A stretch of 64,000 nucleotides of DNA from Sipunculus nudus (Eukaryota; Annelida; Sipuncula; Golfingiida; Sipunculidae), in contig CM049321.1 of assembly GCA_026874595.1 (NCBI GenBank), forward strand, positions 49,273,297-49,337,296, written 5' to 3'. The notes under the pieces are model-generated. The model saw only the letters and a list, made by a program, of their open reading frames with translations. It ran no database searches and was not told the origin of the DNA. Made by a program: the position numbers and the translations under genes. Positions within the stretch are counted from its first letter, which is position 1. Every line of letters begins with the position of its first letter. Positions 39,674 to 52,000 of the stretch are shown here, in pieces.

Positions 39674-40939
39674 GTAAGTATTACAATATATTACAGGTAT
39701 TGCCACATTGAATTGTGTATGCGTATTTCTGCTGGTAATTGTACAATGAGTATATACAAAAAGTATCCGTTATATTTTAAATATTATTTCCCATTCAGTT
39801 GTAAATGTCACGGAAAATTGTTTATGAAGCAAATGTTAGCAAAAACAACAACTAAGAAATAAACGAGAACAAATTTGTAGATTTGTTTTACAATTTTATT
39901 TTTTTATAGGTCTTTATAGGTCCCGTTTTCCTTCACCTTAACCATCCTAAGGACAAAGGGACCCAGTGAGACTAAACATGCCATTAATATAAGTACCAGG
40001 GTCAGTGTAAAGATTGAAGGACAGACGTGTACAGGTCAAATCACCTACGTCCTTGTATCTTTGATCAGATCATTAAATTAAAGATTTTGATAAACAATGA
40101 AATGGGTAACACATTCAGCCTGGTCGAATTAAAAGTACCTCCGTGACGTTGTTAAACTTTATAGTTCACCACAACTACTGTGTCTGTTTATCTTACCATA
40201 CCGTGATTCAAATCCTCGGATAATTAATAAATTAAGGGTAATATTCTTTAAAACCCTTGTTTTTGCTCACTCTATCCCCTTGTCCATACGTAAAGATATT
40301 TGTTTTCCACCGTTTTCTTTTTTTTTTAATCTTTTGTTTGTTCTGTCACCTTTTCATACAGTTTCAATGGCCCAGTTTCATTGACTTTGACGTGTTTATA
40401 TGGTCTCAGTTCTAAAATGGTGTGAATATTTAAGATTTCTAAAGACAAATTACTTCTTGTTTATAAGAGGTTGAGAAAAAATGAATAAAATGGGCTTATA
40501 AAATAAACTTCCCAACTTTTTTTTACTGGCAATCATTGTGAATTCACTCATTCGGAAAGATATGAGATAGTTTACACAGCAGTTTTTAGTTAGCTTTCGT
40601 TTCCAAGGGAACTATTTAATTTAGAAATGGAAGAGTGTTGTTGTCAATGTGTCGACAATTTCTACAATAATCCTTTAATTATATGCAAATAACGAAAACG
40701 TGACTAACAATGTCATCTCATCTGTCAAAATGCAAGAAGGAACATGAAAACTTTAATTCCGTTTAAAAAATAAAGTTATTAGTAATGAATAACATCATAC
40801 TATAGGACCAAAGTTGAAGGTCACAAAAGTGGTCTAAATGTCTAAGAGGCAATATTTTATTGATTATCATTCTACAGTGATTGTCAGTGTTCAAAGTGAT
40901 TTCTTATAATTTACTCTTTCAATTTTAAAAATTTCTCTT

Positions 40940-41763
40940 TAAAAAACTAACGCATGATTCTGATCTAAGTAAAGAATATTAAATTCAAGTAAATAGCTTT
41001 TTTACCCGTATTAAACATACTCACAGCCAAACATTAAAATAGGTACATATGATTATGACTGTGATCTTAGAAAGGCATAATTAATCTTTTATTCCTGTAT
41101 TTACCTTATTCCATTGAATTAAAATTGGAAAACGAAAAAGGTGCGATCTTTGTAGATTTAACAGTTCACGTGATATATGAAGGGTTTATGTGTGTAAGCA
41201 TGTGTGTGTGTATAGTTCTGGTGGGAGCATGTCCATTCTTGTCACGGAGGGGTTATTTAACAAACGACGCCATTGCTGTTTGCAGTGACCCTAAGTGGTA
41301 TCAAACGCCCTGTTTCTTTTTGTTAGGTGTTTCGTTTTATCTAGTGACACACTTGATCAAAGTAATAACTGTAAAAAAAGATGAATATGTTGGGCAGAGG
41401 TCATAATTTTATCGATACAGTCTTTAATACGGTTCTGTCAGATAAATTTTGCATCACCTTGAGTGGTAACAGTTTGACCAATAGTGAGTAGATAACATTT
41501 CATCTCTGGTCCTTTGTTTAGGCACCAGCGCTCAAAAATTTGGTCAAAGATATGTGTTCACCGTTGTCTGTTTATATGTTTGATATGGAAGAAGCCAGTG
41601 TTATTGGGTTAGTTTTGCATGATAATGATATTTAACAGTAAACGAGGGAAATGGCTTCTGATTACAATATTTACCAAAACACTGGAGTCCATCGAGGAAA
41701 ACACGAGTCCACATACACACACCCATATGTTTATGCATAATTTGAAAATAGATGTGGCCGGTC

Positions 41764-41803
<40 letters not shown>

Positions 41804-44320
41804 CTTAGGTTGATGGTAGACATTAAAGGCCTTTAAGACTGATCGCTACAGCAAAGTTTACTTGAGAATAATTTAGGTGAAGTTGATACTCCCCTCGAAG
41901 GTTATCTTAGCCAGTGGCAGGAAAGAGCTGTTTGAACATTGAATATTTTCCCCGAATGATTAAATCATTCCTCTGATAGAAGGTTTTCGGTGGATCCTGC
42001 TCCAAACGATTTGATCCTAATTGCTGCGAGGCGGGTAAACTGACTCTAGAAGCAAACTGGAGGCAAGAGTCTGAATATTTGTAAACCCCCCTAGAAAAAG
42101 GTGTTCCAATACGATGCGGTTGTCATTGGCCGAGGGCAGGTAACTATATATGTCATAACTGTGCAATGATAGTATTTACGTAGTGGACATGTGACCCTAT
42201 TTGTAAACATATGTTGAGTGTTTACATCCTGAACGGAGTTTCGAAGATGCATATATACACATAATGGAAACACGGGCAACGAGGGACTCTTCTGCCGACC
42301 AACGTATTTAAAAAAAAAAAATAATTAAACACATGATATAAAAATATTTTATATGTACTTATATGTATATAAGTAAATGCATGTAGACATATGTGTGTGA
42401 GGCTGTGAGCATGTCCATACGTGTTATATAGAATGCGGGATATATTAGAAATGATCGGCAAGTAGTATTTATACCGACCAAAAGTTTGAACTAAAAGCCT
42501 CTTGTACAGTGACGTGTGCCATTGGGTCTCGTGATATAATTGATATAAATATATGACCCAGGACACTAAAATAATCGATGTAGCGTATCTCCAATCTGTA
42601 AAATGTCTCTTACATAGAGGTTGGATATCACATGAAAATAGCATATTCTTCATCAATAAAATCTCGGCCACAGCAGTTGGAATATAATATATATACAGAT
42701 TCTAACAGCACTGCTATATGCAAAAATAAGATATATTGAAAGCTTGTACATTACTTTTTTTGTCTTTTACAGATGCATGTCAGTAAGTTTCCCTTGAAAC
42801 GAAATCGCCGACGTTTACACCCATATTAAGAGAAGACGCGGCAGGCTTCCGTCTAACTATTACAATATATTACAGGTATTGCCACATTGAATTGTGTATG
42901 CGTATTTCTGCAAGTAATTGTGCAATGAGTATATACAAAAAGTATCCGTTATATTTTAAATATTATTTTCCATCTAGTTGTAAATGTCACGGAAAATTGT
43001 TTATGTAGCAAATGTTAGCAAAAACAACAACTAAGAAATAAAGGAGAACGAATTTGTAGATTTGTTTTACAATTTTATTTCTTTATAGGTCTTTATAGGT
43101 CCCGTTTTCCTTCACCTTAACCATCCTAAGGACACAGGGACCCAGTGAGACTAAACATGCCATTAATATAAGTACCAGGGTAAGTGTAACCCATATAATA
43201 TACTGACATAACTTATACAACTCCCTGAATATGAGGATTTCGGTCTATTTTTTATTACCACTCCGTAATATGAAACCATGTCAATTTTTTTTCTTTTCCC
43301 TGGCAACAAATCTTTATTGCCCTGTATCATTTTGAAGTAAAGACTTAACTTTTTTTAAATAATACAATTTCTATAATGGATTTATTTGCCTCAAAAGATT
43401 TATATTTCAATATACTTATATAGCATTATTTAATATTGAAAACTTAAATGCAATGTCTTTTCTTTTAAAGATTGAAGGACAGACGTGTACAGGTCAAATC
43501 ACCTACGTCCTTGTATCTTTGATCAGAGCATTAAATTTAAGATTTTGATTAACAATGAAATAGATAACACATTCAGCCTGGTCGAATTAAAAGTACCTCC
43601 GTGACGTTGTTAAACTTTATAGTTCACCACAGCTACTGTGTCTGTTTATCTTACCATACCGTGATTTAAAACCTCGGATAATTCATTAAATTAAGGGTAA
43701 TATTCTTTAAAAGCCGTATTTTTGCTCACTGTATCCCCTTGTCCATACGTAAAGATATTTGTTTTCCCCCGCTATTCTTTTTTATTTTACTGTTTATTAT
43801 GTCACTTTTTCATACAGTTTCAATGTCCCAGTTTCAAAGACTTTGACCTGTTTTCAAGGTCTCAGTTCTATAATCGTGTGAATATTTCAGATTTCTAAAG
43901 ACAATTTACTACTTGTCTATAAGAGGTTGAGACGAATAAAAATGGGATTCTAAAATAAACTTCCCAACCTTTTTTACTGGCAATGATTGTGAATTTACTC
44001 ATTCGAAAAGATATGAGATAGTTGACACAGCAGTTTTCAGTTAGCTCTTGTTTCCACGGGAACTATTAAATTTAGAAAGGGAAGAGTGCTGTTGTGAATG
44101 TGTCGACAATACCTTTAATAATCCTTTAATAATATGCAAATAACGAAAACGTGACTAACCAAGTCATCTCATCTGTCAAAATGCAAGAAGGATCAAGAAA
44201 ACCTAAATTCTGTTAATAAAATAAAGTTATTAATAATGAATTACATCATACTATAGGACCAAAAGGCAATGATTGTCAGTGTTCAAAGTGACTTCTCATT
44301 ATTTTCTCTTTCAGTTTTCA
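40940..44320 (+). repeat. Tandem duplication, copy B (3.4 kb)
   Basis: Head-to-tail partner of copy A. It has about 275 extra bases at about 43196-43470 that copy A lacks, and a shorter (TA)n array (41767-41801). Confidence 0.9.
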
Positions 44321-46748
44321 ATGAGCGTCATCATGCTCTTCTATACGTCACTTCAAGTCATTTTCGGTTGCCCACAGATCCTGAAAAAAAAATAAACCAA
44401 GAATTTTATAACTCTGAGAGAATACGTATTTTGTGACGCAAAAGGCATTACGCGTTTCGTTATGATAGCTTTATTTATTTTTGAATAATATGCAAATTAT
44501 ACAATTGTGAAAATTCCAGAAGGAATGACCAAATTTCATTTATGATTTACAGTTCTTCCAAACCATAAGAGATAGACAAAAGTTAGATTAGTGGAAATAC
44601 CGAATAGCTGATAATTGGTCGTGGGGTGCAGATGGGTGATGTTGAAGATCCGTTACAGTCATATGACAGTTACAATAATTCTAATTTTTACTTTTTGTTT
44701 TAACAGGTTGCGTCCGTGAGTCTGTGCGTTGATCATTTTGCATGGTAATAAGTACTCTGGATAAACATCAAGTAGTTTCGGTTGCATTTTCGAGGAAAAA
44801 GGTCAACCGAGGCATCTGAGTGCCATTTTCTGCAATTACCAGGCCAAAACCTATAATTTGTTGCACTTAAGATTTAGAATATTACTTATTTGTGAATATC
44901 GTACATTAACAAAATAAATTATTAAATTCTCAGAAGAACCAAACACATTTTTTTTAAAGAGATAGTTTGCCTGAGAGGTATAGGACTCGTCATCAGCTTA
45001 AAACATCAGGTTGATTATCCGTGTCCTACTACCATAGTATAGGTCTTTTCATCTGGATGTCGATAAAGAGATTTGAAGAATGTTGCTTTGCGTGCGAGAG
45101 CCCGTTTATTGGTAATACAGAATGGGTAATGAAATTGAGAGCAAAAAGCATGACAATAGTCAAAAGTGAATTCACATGTAACCAGTGAACATGTCACACG
45201 GTATAAATGTGAGAAAATTCACTTCGTATTAACTAACATCTAATCTTCGCTGAATCCTGATTCTGCGAATTTAAGCCGGGAATATGTGCCCTCTGCATAT
45301 AATCTAGACGGGCAAATATAAGCAAAACCTAATAAAAGAAGAAATATGCCTGAATATGTCTACTTTATGAAGACGCCCTATGTAGCCTGGGTGTGAATAA
45401 CAAGGATGGCGCGTCCTTATTAAAGGTACATATGCGCCGAACCCAGATTTCACACTATAGTTGCCTCTTTTATATTCCAATTTAAGTTCAACATGTAACT
45501 TTTTTCTTAGTGTTAAACATAATCAAACACTGGACAACTTTCTTGTTATAACTCAAAAACCAACCCTTTTTTCAAATTTTAAGACCAAACCTGTTCAATA
45601 GATAAATTGACATAAATCCTGTTCAAGAACCGTTTTGTGATTGGTCTGTTTTATGATTGGTACGTTTCAGTGTTTATGGACTTTAGGAAATTTATGTAGC
45701 CTTTTGAATAAACTAAAATTTGATTTAACGATAAACCGTGGTTTTTTATTATTGTAACAAGGTGGTAACATGCGAAGTCCGTTCCCGTGTATCTGAAGGC
45801 AAACATAATATTATGTGAAATAGTGTTTGTGGCAAAAAATGTCATGTACAAAAACCTCGCATTTTCACATATCATGATAGAATTTTGATTTCAGGATATT
45901 TAATTGGCTGGTCACCTTATAATAAACATGGTACATAAGCCTTTATTATATACACTACAGACACCTTTTCACATTAAATAGGTGTGAGCTGTTCACAAGA
46001 GTCTCTGAACAGGATACGTAATCACTTTCTTTGTTACATATGGAAGTGAAATATAAACAGTATCTTATAGAAAAAAAAACAATCGTAAATTCACTTCTTA
46101 AATTTGAATATTCTTTAACAATCATGAAATATATTTGGACTTACGATATAATAAAAACTGTTTAGCCTTTTAATTAATCGGATTCTCGTTATATCATAAA
46201 AAATGTTGCTGGTTTCAGTTGTTGAAATAAGCGGAACAATAATCTGTGATAAGCTATGTTGGTGATTTTAATTATACATGTATTATGTGTAACAATATAC
46301 ATTACTCATTTATTGACACGAAAACCAAATGTATAAATAATATTTAATCATTTTCAAAATCTGCGTCAGGTTGATGTTCAGGTGTACCGCACCACATCTA
46401 CAGTTCATGATGTTGAACATAAAAAGGAACAGATAATATAATCTGTCCGTTTAAGATAAATTTACTTTTCGTCAAATTTTGGTAGTGAGCAGAAAGTCTA
46501 AATCAGAGACAGTACTACAATGTTATATATAATATATTGGCAAAGTTGTTTGCATGCACCAATAATCAGCTTTTTTGTTGAGAGGAAATGATAGGGTGTT
46601 ATCTGCTTGATTGGTAACCAAAGGAATACGTCCTTACATGGATCATACAAATATGGCAAATGTGAAATTGCAATATAAATAATTTGTCAGAATGTCTAAA
46701 TCATCAAGGTTATTTCATAATTATCTAAGTGTATTTGTAGACTACACT
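44321..46748. other. Region upstream of the CARD-S8 gene
   Basis: AT-rich, with no coding frame. The promoter and any 5' untranslated exon of the gene at 46749 should lie here or further upstream, but none is obvious. Confidence 0.45.
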
Positions 46749-46904
46749 ATGGCTGGGGCCGACAGTTGGCGAGAAGAGGCCTGGAAGATGCTCCTCCTCA
46801 AACACAGAGTTCAACTCCTACAATCCATGAAGTTCCATAAAACACTGCTTTGGGATTTCTTGGTGCAGAGCAGAGTTGTAACAAAGGAGCAGTACTTATC
46901 GCAA
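46749..46904 (+). CDS. Exon 1: N-terminal half of CARD
   Basis: This exon encodes residues 1-52 and ends in phase 0 at the donor GTAGGT (46905). The helix-rich text HRVQLLQS..LLWDFLVQ..VVTKEQYLSQ fits helices 1-3 of a CARD. An in-frame ATG also exists at 46692. The ATG at 46749 is preferred because an acceptor-like TTTGTAG lies 8 bases before it, and because residues encoded further upstream (NYLSVFVDY) do not look like a CARD start. A TATAAAT lies at about 46673, but it is not clear that it is used. Confidence 0.82.
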
Positions 46905-48969
46905 GTAGGTCTTCCGCTCTGATGTTTAAAAATTCCGTTGAACGGTAAAACCAATGAACTTTACCCCAAAAATTAAAATAAATAAAACATAGCAATGCCC
47001 AAGATAAAAGAATCTTAACATATGTCTTTTTTGGATGTCATAGATGTTATCAATACTAATATCGTCAACCACATTTTTTTTCTAAGTTTGTCAAATAAAG
47101 ATTTTATGATATTATCAATTTATATATTCAATACACGTAACACTGACACCATTTACTTGGCAGAAGGGTCAGTCCGATCTAGAAATGGGCAGGTATGTCT
47201 TGGACCTTATTGCATTTAAGCCGCAGTATGAAGGGTTCTTGCAGGCTTTACAGGATTCAGATCAAGGTCATTTCGCCGACTTGTTAAAAGGTATACAAAT
47301 ATGTGTGATAAGGTTAAATGAGGTAACATATCTGCAGGATATATACATACCGGAATACCTGAAATAACAGCATACAAAAAGAGCTATTCTTTACAAGAAA
47401 ATGATTGTCCGACTTAATTAAAGTTAAAGTCCAATTAAAGTACAGTCATGAGTTGAGTGTCCATCTTAAGCATCCAGCAACAACAATCAACCTGATAATA
47501 TGCTAATGACACTCTTGAAACCTTTTTTTCTCTGTATCATGTTTCTTTCTAATTTAAATTTAAATTTTAATTTTTTAAAGAAACATGATAGATGATAAAC
47601 TAGAGAAGGTTTTGTGACACTGTCATTTATTTTGACGTTAGTCATAGAAAAAGTGGTTTCCTGTTACTGGTTGCGTAAACCATCTACCATTTAAAAATTG
47701 TTTGAATTTAAAATGCATTTAATGTAAATTTCATGAATATATATACCATCAGAAAGAACACTACATCAGTGCTAAAATGACATATACGTCAATGATCTAA
47801 TGTTAATTTCAAATGATTTTTGGAGCTGATTGTATTCAAGGGGATAATGACAGGGATGCTACTCTGAGTTTTTTTTTTACTTATCGAAGAGACAGAAGAC
47901 GTCCTGGCCACGAAGATGGGATCTGTCAACATAAAGGAAGTGACTGTGTATCTGGTCGCTCCTTGGTGTGATAAGATGATTCTTCAGAAGGAGGGGATCA
48001 AATATGAGGAAACATGGTTGGTGGACGACAAACACAAATCATCCATTAAAACAGAAGAACTGCAGAAAATGCTACGATTTCTGGTTCATCTCCTCAGAAA
48101 GATGATGTCATTCATAGAATCTAAGAACAGCCCTGGCAGTGTCCTTAAGTTACGTCATATAGTTGTTGGAGAAAAGGTAACCCAGGATGACCATGAGGTG
48201 TTAATAGATATTTTAACTGTTCACCCTTCGGATATTGTTTATTTCAAATGTAACATGGAGCGCCCAATCTCAAGCCACAAAGAAATTGCTGAAAAATGTA
48301 GTGAGCTTTTGGATCTGAGCGTCGTTATAACAGACTCTTGTTGTTCGGAGCTCAAGAACAAAAAGATTCAGATGGGATATCCTTGTTTTGAGTGCATAAC
48401 TGTTGGATATAAATCCACCTCTTCACAGAGTACTCCATGGGGAGGCTTGGTGGATATGGTTATACCAAAGAATGTCATGGGTACGGATAACGAGGGACGA
48501 AATTACATCATTAAATGTGGCTCATCTCCTGCTGTGTACGGAGTTGCGACAGTGATCTTGGCATTACACAGAGCGCCCTCTCTAGGTTAGTTTCCGCATT
48601 TATAAATAAAGGCTTAGTTTGAAAGGGGTTTTTAAAAGTCGCTGTACATTTTAAAAGACTATTTTATATTGGACCAGTCCAGTATCACAAATCCAAGAAG
48701 GTATAAATTGCTTTATAGGTGTAACTCCAACAGACCTTAAGGAATTGAGGAAAAGCCGCACGATGCGCAGAGTCCTCATATCAATGTGCTACAGCGCTGA
48801 CCCAGGCAAGCATGACGCTCTTGAAGGATTTGGAACCCTCCAGCCAGAACGGCTTCTGGAAGACTCACACGATCTGAAAGAAATAATTCATTCCAACATA
48901 TCCTACTGGTGAGTATTATACATGCCGCATCTGTTGCTGATTGAATGAATGAATGAACAGAAATAAAAT

Positions 48970-49022
<53 letters not shown>

Positions 49023-52000
49023 ATATTATTATATAAATATTATGATACAAAAGGCCTCCGGCCAATGGTTCCACAAAAAGCATGTGTTAAGCATCATAAA
49101 AATTCAACAATAACAAAATGATACAGCGTAACATGAACTAACATAATATGAATTAAACATGTTGAGTGAAAGCCCATATTTGCAATTTCTAAACACATGC
49201 AGAAATGTTGTAATCACATATTTCATTTTGAGGTCATAAATAATAACAAATATAATATAAAAGAAATAAAAAAATACAATTTATCAATGAATGTTTAATG
49301 AATAATGAAGTAAATAAATCGGTTAATTAGCTGATAGTTTTCGATTCATCATTTCTCCTGAAAAAGGCATAGCACGCGTAGGTTGCTAATGTTTTATTGT
49401 ATGAGGATTATTATCTGGCCTGAGGGATAAAAATATAAATAAATCATAAATAAACTTAATCCTCAAGTCTGTATACAAAGGGACTATCAGGATTAAATGA
49501 TGTTCATCTTCCACAACAGCATCCCAATATCTTAGGCAATATTTACGAAACCTTTCATCCCTTAGTTTATTGCCGTTCAATCAGCGTTTAGTTTAATCTC
49601 TGTTTCAATGCTGATATAAATAATTTAACATTTCCTATATCTGTTTCAATCCAAACACTGCCAAATCCGTGAGAAACGAATACTTTATTTATGATAGTTG
49701 CCCAGTTCTGTTTTCCTCGTACATCTAGGCGATATATTATATAACACATTTTTTGGTAATCTATTACGTGTCTTTTTTTAGCAATTTAGTCCAATAAGCT
49801 ATTGCTCTTATTATATAGTGAATCTACAAGGCCAATCGCCCACATTCTCAAAGCTTTTTATTCGCTTGACCATCCGTGACTACGATAAAAATATTGTTGA
49901 TTATTTGTGCTCACTACATTGAAAATTAATAAATTATCTAATTTTTTACACTTCTACTGATTTAATCCTCTGGGTTCTCAAAGCTGACCTCATATTTGTT
50001 TTCCTATACAGGCGAAACAGGCATATGCCCCGGGAAGGCCAACACAGCAAGGTAGATATATACTTTATGTAATTCTACTGTATAGTAGCCTTTTCGTATT
50101 ATGGGGTACTATATCGCATCCATGCAAGAACACGAGGTTATACTGTATATCTGTCTTTATTGGTATATATATATCATCTTGTTTTATGGTTGTTGTCTTT
50201 ATTGTTATTTATTATTGTATCCGGCAATGGGAGTTTAGCGGATAATGTTTTCACGTTAGACCGCCGCCTTCTCTTCCGGAGAAACCTTAGATCAATCTTT
50301 CCGAAACCCGGCATAATTATTAGGCTGGGTCACATGTTAACTGGTCCCAAACAAAGAGTAGTGGCGCCACCTGCAATCTTTTTCATGCAGTATGAGTATG
50401 GGTGTTTTGTTTTGTAATAACAGTCCATATCTCAGGCATGTTTCAACTTATTTGGCTGAAAGTGTGCACGTCTTTAGATCCCGGACGCCTTCATCTCATA
50501 CATGAGACTCGTGGTGCCGCCTACAATCATTTTTCTTGGCTTCAATCTATGCCTTTACCATCCGTTTTGCTTTAATGTATTTGGCTGAAACTGTGCATGT
50601 CAATATATTTAGGATACCTCAATCTCGTAATCAAGACTGGTCGCGCAATCTGCAATCGATTTTGCATGGCGTTCATCCGTGCGTTTGCTCATATCTCAGG
50701 GTTGGTTCAATGTATTTGTTTAAATTTGGCATGTCCATCCGTTTTGGAGAGTTTTCTTGTCGAGGAGATAGGTGTCGACACCAAAATTTCAGTTATTCGT
50801 AAAATACATTGATGCCCTATCTCTGGAGTGTTTTGCCCTTAAATTGTGCATTTCCATAGATCTTAGCTTCCTCCATCTCGTATTCAAGACTGGTGGCTCG
50901 ATCTGTAATTGAATTTGCCTGGGATCAAGCCAACCGTTCACCATCAGTCTTTGATGTCAAAAATTTGGAGTCATGTCATTTCAGGAACATTAAATGCTTT
51001 TCTTTTCCCGTGCCTCTGTGATACTGCGGATACTTGTGGTCGCTTGTCGACTGCCCGTTTTCTAATTACTATTATTATTATTATTATAATTATTATTATT
51101 AATATAAATTTAATAATTATATAGCACGTATTATACCACATATTCGATTGGTACGGATTAGCGTTTTTTTAGGCCATAAACCTTTGACAGATCACGAAAG
51201 GGATGTAATACGTAACAGCTGGGTTATTTACTCAACTTACTGGTGGCGCTGTATATAATCCTTTCAATTCTATGTATTCTTTTGCCATGTGTGAAAATTG
51301 CTCATATCTTAGGAGTGGTTCAATATGTAAGTCTGAAATTTCGCATGTCAATCTATCCTGGATTGTATTTTTTCATATACCAGACTGGTTGCGCCACCTA
51401 CCGTTTTTCCTAGAATACTTTGATGCCCTTTCTCAGGAGTGTTTTTATCATTTCTTCAAAATATTTAGCATAATCATCAGTACCAAAACGTGATGTTACG
51501 TAACTTTAAATATTTGTGTTTCAGTTTTTATATCAGGAATACTACCCCCACGCCCATCCCCACCCCCGCTAGTGGTAACTTCAATATATACACTGTAAGC
51601 ACCTGGTGCGGTCCAGCTGTAGGCGGTCCGCTCCAGTTAAAGTGCATTTTTTTCTAAATAATTGTAATTACATATATTTGCTCAATATTTTATTTTACCG
51701 TATATCACATGCACTGCAAATTATGCTATAATATAATATCACTAGCTGATAAACCTGGTAACCGGACTTTTACAATTATTTTGTAGCGCTGTGTTTGTGG
51801 CAAGAAATTCTTACATCGCTATGTTTACCTTGAACACCGAGTCTGTGATGATGTTTACATTTGCAGACCGGAATGGGACGGGGGGATTCAGATTTTCGAA
51901 GATCTTTGACTGGTTACATGTATTATTGTAGTTTGAGGTGTTTAGGTTAGATTGATGTAAGGACGATGGTTTAAACGTATGTTTTAAGGTATGGAAGCTG

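Larger units (their letters stand above)
37755..40930 (+). repeat. Tandem duplication, copy A (3.2 kb)
   Basis: It matches 40940-44320 throughout, from CGCATGATTCTGATCTAAGT to GATTGTCAGTGTTCAAAGTG, with many point differences and small indels. It contains a (TA)n array (38574-38625) and a poly-C run (about 38911-38920). Reading frames in the two copies are not conserved, so no gene is called. Confidence 0.9.

Noticed and set aside
41125-41406. 93-residue frame with a similar frame in tandem copy A (37995-38189)
   Set aside because: Differences between the copies are mostly amino-acid-changing and include indels, as expected of neutral DNA.
42222-42671. 149-residue minus-strand frame in tandem copy B
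   Set aside because: Copy A keeps only part of it (39294-39545) and the frame breaks at neutral-looking indels. No motif is seen.
46692-46748. Earlier in-frame ATG for the CARD gene
   Set aside because: An acceptor-like TTTGTAG between it and the ATG at 46749 suggests this stretch is intron. It cannot be fully excluded.
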